DNA of 64,000 nt. Origin: Nocardioides sp. URHA0020 (GTDB lineage: Bacteria; Actinomycetota; Actinomycetes; Propionibacteriales; Nocardioidaceae). The stretch is taken from assembly GCF_000620705.1 (NCBI RefSeq), contig NZ_KK211166.1, positions 607,117-671,116 of the forward strand. The letters are read 5' to 3'. Shown piece after piece: positions 33,046 through 42,013 of this stretch (position 1 is its first letter; the number at the start of each line of letters is the position of its first letter). The notes beneath the pieces were generated by a model. It was not told the origin of the DNA. It saw nothing but the letters and a program-made list of their open reading frames with translations, and ran no database searches. The position numbers and the translations under genes are program-made.

Positions 33046-34640
33046 TCGAGCAGCCCCAGGGCGCGGCGGCGCTCGATGCCCCGGAGCCGGCCCTTCTGGA
33101 CCTTGCCGGTGACGGTGCGCGGCAGCTGGTCCACGATCTCGATCCGCGAGGGCTGCTTGAACCGCGCCAGCCGCTCGCCGCAGTGCGCGCGCACGGCGGC
33201 CTCGACGGCGGCGGCGTCGGCTCCCGGGGCGCGGACGTAGGCGACGACGGCCTCGCCGGTCTGCTCGTCGGCTACGCCGATCACGGCGACCTCCACGACC
33301 CCGGCCACCTCCTCGATGACGTCCTCGACCTCGACCGGGTAGACGTTGAAGCCCGAGACGATCACCAGCTCCTTGAGCCGGTCGACCAGGAAGAGGTCAC
33401 CGCTGACGTCGAGGAAGCCGACGTCGCCGGTCGACCACCACCCCTGAGCGTCGGGGCCGCCGGCGCCGTCGGGCCAGTAGCCGCTGAAGAGGTTGTCGCC
33501 GCGGACCTGGATCTCGCCGGGATCGTCACCCTCCGGCGGTCGCCCGTCCTCGTCGACGAGCCGGATGTCGATGCCCGGCAGCGCGGCGCCGACCGAGCCG
33601 ACCTGGAAGGCCTCGCTGCACAGCGTGCTGGTCACGACCGGCGACGCCTCGGTGAGGCCGTAGCCCTGGTGGACCGGTACGCCGGTCCGCTCGCTGAACT
33701 CCCGCACGACCTCGGGGCTCAGCGGCGCCGAGCCCGACAGCATCAGGCGGACCGGACCGAGCCGCTCCTCGAGGTCGGGCTCGCCGCGCCAGTAGGCGAA
33801 CACCGGCGGGGCGACCGGCACCACGCTGCACGCCTCGTCGTCGATGATCGCGAGCGTCTCCTGCGGGTCGAACCGCTCGACCAGCACCAGCTTGGCCCGG
33901 TGTCGCAGCACCCCGCCGAGGACGGCGTTCAGGCCGTAGACGTGGAAGAGCGGGAGCACGCCGAGGACGACGTCGTCGCCGTGCATCATCGGCGGCTCGA
34001 CCCGGGCGACCTGCTCGATGTTGGCCAGCAGCGCCCGGTGCGTCAGCATCGCGGCCCGCGGCAGGCCCGACGTGCCGCTGGTGTAGAGCAGCGCCGCGAG
34101 CTTGTCCGGGTCCTGCAGCAGCGGGGCCGGCCGCGCGGTGTCGGCACGCAGGTGGTCGTACGAGCGCTCCCCCGGCAGCAGCGTGGCGCCGACGACCACG
34201 ACCCGGGGCACGACCGCGCGAGCAGCGAGCTCCGGATCCAGCCCGCCAGCACCGTCGGCGGCGCTGCGCACCAGGTCGACCGCAGCGCGCATCGTGACGA
34301 CGGTGTCCGCGTCGACCACCACCATCCGCGAGCCCGAGTCGGCGATCATCCGCGCCAGCTCGCCCGGCCTGGCCAGCGGGTTCACCGGCACGGCCACGGC
34401 CTGGGCCCGCAGGACGCCGAGGTACGTCGTCACGAACTCCAGCCGGTTGCCGATCGCGATCAGCACCCGGTGCCCGCCGATGATCCCGGAGGCGGCGAGC
34501 CCGGTGGCGATCCGGCCGACCTCGTCGTCCAGCTCGGCCCAGGTCAGGCTGCGCCCGCCGGCCTCGACGACCGCCAGGCGGTCGGGGCTCTCTGCGGCCG
34601 CCAGCGTGGCGAGCTCAGCGACGTCGCGGGTCCCGGACAT
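33042..34640 (-). CDS. AMP-binding acyl-CoA synthetase
   Basis: A 532-residue ATP-dependent acyl-CoA ligase. The P-loop is [18 protein letters not shown] (about residues 183-200), followed by the adenylate-binding [36 protein letters not shown], and the C-terminal catalytic lysine in [13 protein letters not shown]. The sequence fits the long- or medium-chain fatty-acid class, but chain length cannot be read out. It is cotranscribed with the glutaredoxin gene. It is divergent from the HAD phosphatase gene, with 54 bp between starts. Confidence 0.9.
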   Translation of the reverse strand: MSGTRDVAELATLAAAESPDRLAVVEAGGRSLTWAELDDEVGRIATGLAASGIIGGHRVLIAIGNRLEFVTTYLGVLRAQAVAVPVNPLARPGELARMIADSGSRMVVVDADTVVTMRAAVDLVRSAADGAGGLDPELAARAVVPRVVVVGATLLPGERSYDHLRADTARPAPLLQDPDKLAALLYTSGTSGLPRAAMLTHRALLANIEQVARVEPPMMHGDDVVLGVLPLFHVYGLNAVLGGVLRHRAKLVLVERFDPQETLAIIDDEACSVVPVAPPVFAYWRGEPDLEERLGPVRLMLSGSAPLSPEVVREFSERTGVPVHQGYGLTEASPVVTSTLCSEAFQVGSVGAALPGIDIRLVDEDGRPPEGDDPGEIQVRGDNLFSGYWPDGAGGPDAQGWWSTGDVGFLDVSGDLFLVDRLKELVIVSGFNVYPVEVEDVIEEVAGVVEVAVIGVADEQTGEAVVAYVRAPGADAAAVEAAVRAHCGERLARFKQPSRIEIVDQLPRTVTGKVQKGRLRGIERRRALGLLE

Positions 34641-34694
34641 GGGTGGATACTTCCACACCCCGCGGGGCCACTGGGTTGGGTCTACCCTGCCGGT

Positions 34695-35579
34695 GTGACG
34701 CCCGCTGACCGGAGACCGCGACCGCGCAACCTGCAGCAGCGGTCGACCCTGGCCGGCGAGGCCGCGGCGGCCGCGACCGAGGTGGAGTCGGCTCTCACGC
34801 CGCCTTCCGACCCCGGCGCGGCGGCGTTCTTCGACGTCGACAACACCGTCATGCAGGGCGCGAGCATCTTCCACCTGGCCCGCGGGCTCCACCGGCGCAA
34901 CTTCTTCACCACCCGCGACATCCTCGGAGCCGCCTGGAAGCAGGCCTACTTCCGCGTCGTCGGGGTGGAGGACCCCGAGCACGTCGCCGAGGCACGCTCG
35001 TCGGCGCTGAGCTTCATCGCCGGCCACACCGTCGCCGAGCTGGAGGAGCTGGGCGAGGAGATCTTCGACGAGGGCATGGCGCACCGGATCTGGCCGGGGA
35101 CCCGCGCGCTCGCGCAGCTGCACCTCGACGAGGGCCAGCGCGTCTGGTTGGTGACGGCGGCACCCATCGAGATCGCCCAGATCATCGCCCGCCGCCTCGG
35201 CCTGACCGGTGCCATGGGCACCGTCTCGGAGCACGTCGACGGCGTCTACACGGGTCAGCTGGTCGGCGACATGCTCCACGGCCCGGCCAAGGGCGAGGCC
35301 GTCAAGGCGCTGGCCGCCCGCGAGGGCCTCGACCTGCGCCGCTGCTCGGCGTACTCCGACTCCTACAACGACCTGCCGATGCTCTCCCTGGTCGGCGACC
35401 CCTGCGCGATCAACCCGGATGCCCGGCTGCGCGCCCATGCTCGCGAGCAGGGCTGGCGGATCCGGGACTACCGGACCGGCCGCAAGGCGCTGCGGGCCGG
35501 CCTGGTCGCCGGCGGCATCGCCGGCGCCGCGACGGGCACCGTCGCAGCCGGTCTCGCGCTGCGGGGCCGACGACGCTGA
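34695..35579 (+). CDS. HAD-IB family hydrolase
   Basis: A 294-residue haloacid-dehalogenase phosphatase. The nucleophile motif is FFDVDNTV (Asp47), motif II is WLVTAAP, motif III has the lysine in [12 protein letters not shown], and motif IV is [11 protein letters not shown]. The C-terminus ends in a hydrophobic stretch ([21 protein letters not shown]), likely a membrane anchor. These are typical of the SerB-like/CicA group with unknown phosphate ester substrates. GTG at 34695 is set by a TACCCT -10 box (34683-34688) 6 nt upstream. Confidence 0.9.
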   Translation: MTPADRRPRPRNLQQRSTLAGEAAAAATEVESALTPPSDPGAAAFFDVDNTVMQGASIFHLARGLHRRNFFTTRDILGAAWKQAYFRVVGVEDPEHVAEARSSALSFIAGHTVAELEELGEEIFDEGMAHRIWPGTRALAQLHLDEGQRVWLVTAAPIEIAQIIARRLGLTGAMGTVSEHVDGVYTGQLVGDMLHGPAKGEAVKALAAREGLDLRRCSAYSDSYNDLPMLSLVGDPCAINPDARLRAHAREQGWRIRDYRTGRKALRAGLVAGGIAGAATGTVAAGLALRGRRR

Positions 35580-35670
35580 GCAGGGCTTTACCCACCCGGT
35601 CTGGTCCAGGAGGAGTAGCTCCCGTTTACTGGGGAATGGCTCGGTGGAAGCATTCGGGAGGGTCCGTCAC

Positions 35671-36465
35671 ATGCCAGAGGTTGGTTCCGACGTCGCGCGC
35701 GGGCTTGAGTCGCTCCGCCGCCTCGTCGCCGAGGTACTCCTCGCCGAGCGCCCCGCGCTCGCGGGTGCTCCCTCGCTGCCGCCCTCCTGGCTGTGCTCCG
35801 AGGCGACCACGAGCCGACCCGACGACGGCCTGCGGGCCGGAGCCACGGGCGGCGGAGGCAGCGGTGGGTACGACGACTCCGACCTGGCCGCCTCCTCGGA
35901 GGACGACGAGGCCGAGCGGGGGCGGCTGATCGCGCTGGTCGAGCTCGCGCGAGGCGGCGACGCGGAGGCGTTCGGCCTGCTCTACGACCACTACCAGGGC
36001 TCGGTCTACCGCTTCCTCTTCTACCGCACCCGGTCGAGCACGCTCGCCGAGGACCTCACCTCGGAGACCTTCTTCCGCGCGCTGCGGAGCATGAACGGCT
36101 TCCGGTGGCAGGGCAAGGACTTCGGTGCCTGGTTGATGACGATCGCGCGCAACCTGGCCACCGACCACTTCAAGGCCGGCCGGACCCGGCTCGAGATGAC
36201 CACGGAGGACATGGGCCTCCACGACGACGCCACGGACGGGCCGGAGGGCACCGTGCTCGCCGGCCTGACCAACGAGGTCCTGATGCGCGCGCTCACCGAG
36301 CTGCCCGCCGAGCAGCGCGACTGCCTGGTGATGCGCTTCCTCCAGGGCATGAGCATCGCCGAGACGTCCGCCGTGCTCGGCCGCAGCGACGGCGCCGTCA
36401 AGCAGCTCCAGCTCCGCGGGGTGCGCAACCTCGCGAAGCTGATGCCGGAAGGGATCCGGGACTGA
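35671..36465 (+). CDS. ECF sigma factor, BldN-like
   Basis: A 264-residue RNA polymerase sigma factor of the ECF class with a long N-terminal extension (about 85 residues, Ser/Gly/acidic-rich), as in BldN-type sigma factors. Region 2 is AFGLLYDHYQGSVYRFLFYR to GKDFGAWLMTIARNLATDHFK; region 4 is LTELPAEQRDCLVMRFLQGMSIAETSAVLGRSDGAVKQLQ. BldN directs development genes in Streptomyces; here only the subclass is inferred. GGGAGGG about 9 nt upstream supports ATG 35671. The next genes form a coupled chain with the DUF5667 gene. Confidence 0.88.
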   Translation: MPEVGSDVARGLESLRRLVAEVLLAERPALAGAPSLPPSWLCSEATTSRPDDGLRAGATGGGGSGGYDDSDLAASSEDDEAERGRLIALVELARGGDAEAFGLLYDHYQGSVYRFLFYRTRSSTLAEDLTSETFFRALRSMNGFRWQGKDFGAWLMTIARNLATDHFKAGRTRLEMTTEDMGLHDDATDGPEGTVLAGLTNEVLMRALTELPAEQRDCLVMRFLQGMSIAETSAVLGRSDGAVKQLQLRGVRNLAKLMPEGIRD

Positions 36466-36548
36466 TGGCACGACTGCCCGGGACCGTCTGCCTTCTCGAT
36501 GGGACCGCCGTAACTCCGCCGCCCGACACGTCGTTGAGCACGACATGA
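36465..36548 (+). CDS. Possible 27-residue coupling ORF
   Basis: A small open frame whose ATG overlaps the sigma-factor stop (TGATG) and whose stop overlaps the DUF5667 start (ATGA). The peptide starts MARLPGTVCLL and ends PPPDTSLSTT. It has no recognisable family. It may exist only to carry ribosomes across the 79-bp gap between the two genes, or it may be chance; the precise overlap at both ends is the only support. Confidence 0.35.
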   Translation: MARLPGTVCLLDGTAVTPPPDTSLSTT

Positions 36549-37756
36549 CGTGGGGGATCCGGGCGCAGCGCCGCGCCGACGACTTCGACAGCCTGGTCGG
36601 GCGGTCCTCGTCCGACGGTCTGCCCGAGGCACCCAGCCCCCGCGACGCCGAGCTCCTCGAGCTCGTCGGCGCCCTGCGCGCCATCCCCGACGTCCAGCCG
36701 CGACCCGAGTTCGTCGCCGACCTGCGCGGTCGCCTGCTCGCCGAGGCCGACACCGCGCTCGTCCCGACCGACGTCTCCAAGCTCCGTCTCCCCGCACGGC
36801 GTACGAAGCGCGAGCGCCGGATCGCCGCCGTCGTCGGCGCCGTCGCGATCGTGGGGGCGTCCACCTCGGTCGCCCTGGCCTCCCAGTCGGCGCTGCCCGG
36901 CGAGTCGCTCTACCCGATCAAGCGCGTCATCGAGTCCGCCCACACCGGCCTCTCGCTCGGCGAGGCACGCAAGGGCAGCACGGAGCTCGCCAACGCCAGC
37001 AGCCGGCTCGACGAGGTCACGGCGCTCACCGAGAGCGACGGCCTCGGCGACGACCAGCGGGTGGCCCGCACGCTCGGCACGTTCACCGAGCAGGCCACCT
37101 CCGGCGCCGACCTGCTGCTCTCCGACTACGCGCAGACCGGCCGCAAGGAGTCGGTCGTGGAGCTGCGTGACTTCGCCTCGAGCAGCATGGAGCAGCTCAC
37201 CGCGCTGGAGCCGCGGATCCCGTACGTCGCCCGCGACGAGCTGATCGCCGCGGCCGGCACGATCGCCCAGATCGACACCGAGGCGGCTCAGCAGTGCCCG
37301 TCGTGCGGCGGCGCCCCCATCGGCTCGATCCCGCCGGCGCTGCTCTCGGCCGAGCAGGTCGACCTGCCCTCCGCCTCGCCCGCCGCCTCGCCGGGCGCGA
37401 AGGCCAAGCAGCCGAAGGGCTCGTCCGGCACGAAGTCGGGCTCCGGGGCCCCGGGCACCGTCGACGACCCGACGCTGCCCGACCTCGACGGCGCCGTGCC
37501 TCCCGGCAGCGTCAGCAACCCCGACGTGCCCGCGCCGTCGACCTCCGCCAACCCCCTCCAGGGCCTGACCGACGGACTCACCGGGATCCTGACCGGCGGC
37601 AAGGGCACGCCCGCGCCGTCCGGCTCGGCCACGTCGGGCAGCAGCGCGTCGCCCGGGGCGGTCAACGAGGTGCTCGGGGGCGTCGGGGCGATCCTGAACG
37701 GCGTGCTCGACCCGATCACCGGCCAGCTGGTGCCGCGGAGCCCGTCGACCCCGTGA
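36545..37756 (+). CDS. DUF5667 membrane protein, likely anti-sigma partner
   Basis: A 403-residue protein with one membrane helix (about residues 97-117, IAAVVGAVAIVGASTSVALA) after a cytoplasmic N-terminal domain of about 90 residues. The DUF5667 domain follows outside the membrane (SALPGESLYPIKRVIESAHT to EAAQQ), and then a low-complexity Ser/Pro/Gly tail. Position directly after the ECF sigma gene and the N-terminal domain with LRAIPDVQPRPEFVADLRGR suggest that it is the anti-sigma factor, as RsbN is for BldN. This is inferred from context. Confidence 0.8.
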   Translation: MTWGIRAQRRADDFDSLVGRSSSDGLPEAPSPRDAELLELVGALRAIPDVQPRPEFVADLRGRLLAEADTALVPTDVSKLRLPARRTKRERRIAAVVGAVAIVGASTSVALASQSALPGESLYPIKRVIESAHTGLSLGEARKGSTELANASSRLDEVTALTESDGLGDDQRVARTLGTFTEQATSGADLLLSDYAQTGRKESVVELRDFASSSMEQLTALEPRIPYVARDELIAAAGTIAQIDTEAAQQCPSCGGAPIGSIPPALLSAEQVDLPSASPAASPGAKAKQPKGSSGTKSGSGAPGTVDDPTLPDLDGAVPPGSVSNPDVPAPSTSANPLQGLTDGLTGILTGGKGTPAPSGSATSGSSASPGAVNEVLGGVGAILNGVLDPITGQLVPRSPSTP

Positions 37757-37768
37757 CCGCTCGCGCTG

Positions 37769-38935
37769 CTAGCGGAAGACGGACTGCCGCTTCATCAGCA
37801 GCGAGTAGAGCGTCTGCTGGATCGTCTCGCGGACCTGGTCGGTGACGTTGAAGACCAGCATCGGGTCGTCGGCGGCGCCCGCGTCGAACTCGTCGGTGCG
37901 GATCGGCTCGCCGAACTCCAGCAGCCACTTCGACGGCAGCGGCACCAGGCCGAGCGGGCCGAGCAGCGGGAAGAACGGCGTGATCGGGATGTAGGGCACG
38001 CCCAGCAGCCGCGCCAGCGACGGCACGTTGCCGACCAGGGGGTAGATCTCCTCCGCGCCGACGACCGAGAGCGGGATGATCGGGACCCCGGTGCGCACGG
38101 CGGCGGAGACGAACCCGCCGCGGCCGAAGCGCTGGAGCTTGTAGCGCTCGGCGTACGGCTTGCCGATGCCCTTGAAGCCCTCGGGCCAGACGCCGACGAG
38201 CTCGCCGCCGCTGAGCATCCGCTCGGCGTCCTCGGTGCATGCCAGGGTGGCCCCGCTGCGCCGGGCCATCGAGCCGACGAACGGCATCTTGAACACCAGG
38301 TCGGCGCCGAGCGGTCGCAGGAAGCGGCCGATCTCGTCGTGGATCGAGACCATCGTCATCAGGCCGTCGACCGGGATCGTGCCGGAGTGGTTGGAGACGA
38401 CCAGGGCGCCACCGTCGAGGGGGATGTTCTCGATCCCGCGCACCTCGATGCGGAACCACTTCTGGGCGATCGGGCGCAGCGCGGCCATCAGGAACCGCTC
38501 GGTGATCTCCTGGTCGAAGCCGTACTCGTCGATCCGGTAGCTGCCGGCGACCCGGCGCCGCAGGAACGCCAGGAACCGTGCCAGCTGCGGCTCCCAGTCC
38601 TGTCCGAAGACCTCCGCAGCTGCGCCCTGGATCGCCGCGAGCCAGTCCGCGGCCGGGATGCCGTCGGCCGTGGGTACGTCGGTAGTGGTCGGCGCCCGGG
38701 ACGGCTCGACCACCGGGGGCGCCGGCGCCGCCTTCGCGGCGGGCTTCTGCTTCGGCTTCGGCTTCGGCTGGGGAGCGGCCTTCGCCGCGGGTCGGGGCTG
38801 GCCGCTCGGCGTGGCAGCCGTCTTCGACGGGGTGGACCGGGGCGCGAGGCTGCGCGCGGCGGACGACGGCTGGGTGCCGGTGCCGCGGCCGGGTCGGCCC
38901 CGGGTGCCGATCGGGATGATCTCGGCGTCAGCCAT
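37769..38935 (-). CDS. Lysophospholipid acyltransferase family protein
   Basis: A 388-residue PlsC-superfamily acyltransferase. Residues 1-95 are a basic Ala/Pro/Lys-rich region of low complexity. The catalytic domain has SNHSGTIPVDGLM, where the normal HxxxxD spacing is changed to HSGTIPVD, and WPEGFKGIGKPY in place of FPEGTR. Both are features of the actinobacterial branch. The acyl acceptor is unknown. The start ATG overlaps the end of the SDR gene by 8 bp. It converges on the DUF5667 gene. Confidence 0.85.
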   Translation of the reverse strand: MADAEIIPIGTRGRPGRGTGTQPSSAARSLAPRSTPSKTAATPSGQPRPAAKAAPQPKPKPKQKPAAKAAPAPPVVEPSRAPTTTDVPTADGIPAADWLAAIQGAAAEVFGQDWEPQLARFLAFLRRRVAGSYRIDEYGFDQEITERFLMAALRPIAQKWFRIEVRGIENIPLDGGALVVSNHSGTIPVDGLMTMVSIHDEIGRFLRPLGADLVFKMPFVGSMARRSGATLACTEDAERMLSGGELVGVWPEGFKGIGKPYAERYKLQRFGRGGFVSAAVRTGVPIIPLSVVGAEEIYPLVGNVPSLARLLGVPYIPITPFFPLLGPLGLVPLPSKWLLEFGEPIRTDEFDAGAADDPMLVFNVTDQVRETIQQTLYSLLMKRQSVFR

Positions 38936-39980
38936 GGTCGACCCCTTCGACGGCGGGCACGGCGTCCGGGTCCGGAAGCCGCTCGGCGAGGCGGGCCAGC
39001 ACCCGGTCGGTGCGACCGCCGGTCGCCGCGAGCGGAGCGGCGAAGTCGGCGAACGCCTCGGCGGTGGAGTACGACGGCTCGAACCCGAGGTGCGTCCGCA
39101 TCCGCGTCGTGTCGACGCCGCGACCGTAGGTCAGGAAGGCGGTCTGCTCGGGGGAGAAGTCGGCCATCCGGGCCGAGCGCAGCACGGAGCCGACGTTGCC
39201 GACCGCGAACGACGGCAGCCCGATGCTCGGCCGCTGCAGCCGGCGGACCGCCTGCGAGAGCATCAGCAGGCCGTCGCCGGCGACGTTGAAGGTGCCGGAG
39301 ACGTCGGTGTGCGTCGCGTGCCGCAGCACGTCGAGCAGGTCGCGCTCGTGCAGGAACTGCAGCCGGGCGTCGTGACCGAGGACCGTCGGGATCACCGGGA
39401 GCCGGAAGTACGACGTGAGCGGGCTGGTGACGCCCGGCCCGATCACGTTGGCCGCCCGCAGCATCGCGACCCGGACGTCGGGCCGGCGACGGGCGAACCC
39501 GCGCACGTAGCCCTCGACCTCCGCGACGTCCTTGGCGTAGCCCGAGCGGGCCGAGCGCCGCGGCTCCATGTCCTCGGTGAACATGGCAGGGTCGCGGCTG
39601 CTCGCGCCGTACACGGTCGTCGTCGACTTCACGATCAGCGCGCGCAGCCCGGGGGCCTTCTGACACGCGGCCAGGAGCTGCATCGTCCCGATGACGTTGA
39701 GCTCTTTCATCGTGTTGCGACCCCCGGCGCTGCCGGGGGTCGAGATCACGCTCATGTGGACGACGGTGTCGACGTCCTCCTTGACGATGACCTTCGCGAT
39801 GACCGGGTTGCGGATGTCGGCGCGCACGAACGACACGTCGCCCATGTCGCCCCGAGGCGGCACGGCATCCACGCCGATGACCCGCGAGACATCCGGGTCG
39901 GCGGCGGCAGCGCGCGCGAACTTCCGACCGAGGTCACGTGAGACCCCGGTGACGAGGACGACCCTGCCGGCGCTGGCCAT
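38928..39980 (-). CDS. NAD-dependent epimerase/dehydratase
   Basis: A 350-residue extended short-chain dehydrogenase. The cofactor loop is VTGVSRDLGRKFA (about residues 10-22, a GxxxxxG form), with STTTVYGASS and SGYAKDVAEVE giving the likely catalytic Ser, Tyr and Lys. It is translationally coupled to the acyltransferase gene, so a role in making an envelope glycolipid or phospholipid head group is possible. Substrate unknown. Confidence 0.85.
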   Translation of the reverse strand: MASAGRVVLVTGVSRDLGRKFARAAAADPDVSRVIGVDAVPPRGDMGDVSFVRADIRNPVIAKVIVKEDVDTVVHMSVISTPGSAGGRNTMKELNVIGTMQLLAACQKAPGLRALIVKSTTTVYGASSRDPAMFTEDMEPRRSARSGYAKDVAEVEGYVRGFARRRPDVRVAMLRAANVIGPGVTSPLTSYFRLPVIPTVLGHDARLQFLHERDLLDVLRHATHTDVSGTFNVAGDGLLMLSQAVRRLQRPSIGLPSFAVGNVGSVLRSARMADFSPEQTAFLTYGRGVDTTRMRTHLGFEPSYSTAEAFADFAAPLAATGGRTDRVLARLAERLPDPDAVPAVEGVDHG

Positions 39981-40002
39981 ACGGCGAAGGAGCCGCTCAG
40001 CC

Positions 40003-40104
40003 CTACTTGCCGAGCTTGCGACGCTGGACGCGCGTCTTCTTCAGCAGCTTGCGGTGCTTCTTCTTGGCCATGCGCTTGCGCCGCTTCTTGATGACAGAAC
40101 CCAC
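40003..40104 (-). CDS. 30S ribosomal protein bS22 (AURKAIP1/COX24 domain)
   Basis: A 33-residue, very basic protein, too short for many gene finders. It starts [18 protein letters not shown] and ends [14 protein letters not shown], matching the small actinobacterial ribosomal protein bS22, a relative of the AURKAIP1/COX24 domain. It sits in the small subunit near the decoding end of h44 in mycobacterial ribosomes. GTG at 40104 has AAAGG 7 nt upstream. The order with the HTH gene upstream is conserved in actinobacteria. Confidence 0.92.
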   Translation of the reverse strand: MGSVIKKRRKRMAKKKHRKLLKKTRVQRRKLGK

Positions 40105-40243
40105 AGGGAAACCTTTCAACAGCCGTCCAGCCGCCCCGGATGAGCCCGGAGGACCGGCCCAGCCTATCCGGGGTCGGTGCCCCGGCAGAATCGGCCGGTC
40201 CGTCCGGACCCGGTGAGCCCTGCCTCAGCCCCTCCCGGGGCGG

Positions 40244-40447
40244 TCAGCCGGCGTTGTAGAAGCTCTTGCGCAGGTACTCGTCCACGTCGGACTCGAGCAC
40301 GCGGAAGGAACGGCCGACGCGGACGGCAGGCAGGTCGCCGCCGTGGACGAGCCTGTAGACGGTCATCTTCGACACCCGCATCATCGCCGCCACCTCGGCG
40401 ACGGTGAGGAACTTGGAGTCAGAGATGTCCCCGGAACTGGTAGCCAT
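40244..40447 (-). CDS. Excisionase-type helix-turn-helix protein
   Basis: A 67-residue DNA-binding protein with a MerR/excisionase-like winged helix over almost its full length: FLTVAEVAAMMRVSKMTVYRLV, then GDLPAVRVGRSFRVLESDVDEYL. No effector domain. It is chromosomal and not linked to an integrase, so a prophage excisionase is unlikely. Proteins of this type next to bS22 are regular in actinobacteria, where one has been linked to development. Confidence 0.88.
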   Translation of the reverse strand: MATSSGDISDSKFLTVAEVAAMMRVSKMTVYRLVHGGDLPAVRVGRSFRVLESDVDEYLRKSFYNAG

Positions 40448-40645
40448 CGTGCACCGATCTTTCTGTCCGACGCGCCACCGGCTTCCCCGCCGGTGTCACA
40501 CGCGCCGCGCTCCGTGAGAATAGAGCCTGATGTGACTCGTGGGGAAGGGGTTGCAGAAAGAAGCGTATGGGACGCGGCGTGTCCGCTTGCGCAGGTCGCG
40601 GATCGATGATCCTGGTCGAGCGGGGCCGCGACGCCCGGATCCCCG

Positions 40646-41845
40646 TCAGGGCAGCGGATCGAGGCCGTGCAGCGGGAATGCCTCCATGCGCGTCGCGTGG
40701 ATCGACCGGTCTAGCCAGGTGTCGGGGTCGTAGCCCTCGCGCCAGTCGCGGTACGCCGGCGTGCGGCCGTCCGTCAGGCGCATCGGCGCGACCCGACCCA
40801 GCCGGTGCAGGATGTGCTCGCGCCAGCCGTCGGGCGTCTCCCGCGCGGGGTCGAGCGGCACCCCGGACACGATCGCGAGCAGGTGCGACCAGGCTCGCGG
40901 GACGACGTCGACGATCGCGTAGCCGCCGCCGCCCGTGGCGACCCAGCGTCCCTCGCAGAGCTCGTGGGCGAGGTCGTGCACGGCGAGGTAGGCGGCGCGC
41001 TGCCCGTCGACCGTGAGCATCATGTGCGCGAGCGGGTCCTCGGCGTGGGAGTCGCAGCCGTGCTGGCTGACGAGGACCTGCGGCTTGAACTCCCGCAGCA
41101 GCGGCGGCACGACGGCGTGGAAGGCACGCAGCCAGCCGGCGTCCCCGGTGCCGGGTGGCAGCGCGACGTTGACGGCCGAGCCGAGGGCGTCCGGCCCGCC
41201 GAGGTCCTGCGGGAAGCCGGTGCCGGGGAAGAGCATCTGGCCGGTCTCGTGCAGGGAGACGGTCAGCACCCGCGGGTCGTCCCAGAACATCCGCTCGACG
41301 CCGTCGCCGTGGTGCACGTCGAGGTCGACGTACGCGACCCGCTCCGCGCCCTGGTCGAGCAGGCTCTGGATGCCCACGGCGATGTCGTTGTAGATGCAGA
41401 AGCCGCTCGCACGCCCGGGCATCGCGTGGTGCAGGCCACCGGTGATGTTGGCGGAGTGCAGGGACTCCCCGCTCCACACCTGCCGGCACGCCTCCACCGT
41501 CGCGCCGACGATGTGCGCGGTGGCGTGGTGCATGTCGCGGAAGACCGGGTTGTCGTCGGAGCCGAGACCGTGCACCCCGTCGATCGTGCGCGGGTCCTGA
41601 CCGGCCCGGATCACGGCCTCGATGAGCTCGGGGCGGTGCACGGTGGCGATCAGGTCGTCGCTGGCCATCGGCGGGCGTACGACGCGCAGCCGGTCGCCCA
41701 CGACTCCCAGCTCGGTCGCGAGCCGCATCGTCAGGTCGACGCGCATCGGCGACATCGGGTGCTCGGGGCCGAAGTCGTACTCGGTCAGGCTCTGGTCGAA
41801 GACGACCGTCGCCGGCCCTGGACACCCGAGCGACGACTGCGACAT
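40646..41845 (-). CDS. acuC: AcuC-type histone-deacetylase-family protein
   Basis: A 399-residue zinc-dependent deacylase of the arginase/deacetylase fold. The active-site segments are GGLHHAMPGRASGFCIYNDI (tandem His), YVDLDVHHGDGVE (zinc Asp and His), SQHGCDSHAEDPL (zinc Asp) and the C-terminal GGGGYAIVDVVPRAW. AcuC proteins are thought to deacetylate acetyl-CoA synthetase and similar targets; the target here is not known. ATG at 41845 has a TAGCGT -10 box 7 nt upstream (41853-41858, minus strand). It is divergent from trpS. Confidence 0.9.
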   Translation of the reverse strand: MSQSSLGCPGPATVVFDQSLTEYDFGPEHPMSPMRVDLTMRLATELGVVGDRLRVVRPPMASDDLIATVHRPELIEAVIRAGQDPRTIDGVHGLGSDDNPVFRDMHHATAHIVGATVEACRQVWSGESLHSANITGGLHHAMPGRASGFCIYNDIAVGIQSLLDQGAERVAYVDLDVHHGDGVERMFWDDPRVLTVSLHETGQMLFPGTGFPQDLGGPDALGSAVNVALPPGTGDAGWLRAFHAVVPPLLREFKPQVLVSQHGCDSHAEDPLAHMMLTVDGQRAAYLAVHDLAHELCEGRWVATGGGGYAIVDVVPRAWSHLLAIVSGVPLDPARETPDGWREHILHRLGRVAPMRLTDGRTPAYRDWREGYDPDTWLDRSIHATRMEAFPLHGLDPLP

Positions 41846-41874
41846 GTGACGGACGCTACCGCTATCGTGGATGA

Positions 41875-41913
41875 GTGCTCGTGACCCGTACCACCCAGTG
41901 GTGGCCCGCCTGA
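41875..41913 (+). CDS. Trp leader peptide of trpS
   Basis: A 12-residue open frame, MLVTRTTQWWPA, with two adjacent Trp codons (TGG at 41899 and 41902) just before its end. A GTG at 41881 is an alternative start. It lies upstream of trpS on the same strand and its Trp codons are inside the first stem of an attenuator fold, so ribosome stalling for lack of Trp-tRNA would be sensed at once. Confidence 0.75.
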   Translation: MLVTRTTQWWPA

Positions 41914-41967
41914 GCGGCGGCCCACCCTCGAAGCACACCTTCCATCGGCCGCCCGCGGGCGGCCGAT
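41900..41967 (+). promoter_or_regulatory. Ribosome-mediated attenuator upstream of trpS
   Basis: Four segments can be seen. Segment 1 GGTGGCCCGCC (41900-41910, over the Trp codons) pairs with segment 2 GGCGGCCCACC (41916-41926), with one C-C mismatch. Segment 2 GGCGGCC can instead pair with segment 3 GGCCGCC (41947-41953). Segments 3 and 4, ATCGGCCGCC (41944-41953) and GGCGGCCGAT (41958-41967), form a perfect 10-bp stem with a CGCG loop. Stalling at the Trp codons frees segment 2 and breaks the 3-4 stem. No T-run follows, so termination may be U-tract-independent. Confidence 0.72.
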
Positions 41968-41991
41968 CTGCATGTCCGGGCGACCCGTGGG

Positions 41992-42008
41992 CTCCTCACC
42001 CCCAGGAG
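41992..42008 (+). promoter_or_regulatory. Ribosome-binding site of trpS in a small hairpin
   Basis: AGGAG (42004-42008) is 5 nt from the trpS ATG and can pair with CTCCT at 41992-41996 across a 7-nt loop. This could make the leader act partly on translation. The short stem alone is weak evidence. Confidence 0.4.
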
Positions 42009-42013
42009 ACACC

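Noticed and set aside
33183..34694. Long plus-strand frame upstream of the HAD phosphatase
   Set aside because: It is antisense to the acyl-CoA ligase; the real start is the GTG at 34695 after a TACCCT box.
40244..40447. Prophage excisionase
   Set aside because: The protein is excisionase-like in fold, but there is no integrase, attachment site or phage gene nearby, and its place beside bS22 is a stable chromosomal one.
41846..42013. T-box riboswitch before trpS
   Set aside because: No T-box core sequence or specifier-loop structure is seen; the leader peptide with two Trp codons explains the region better.
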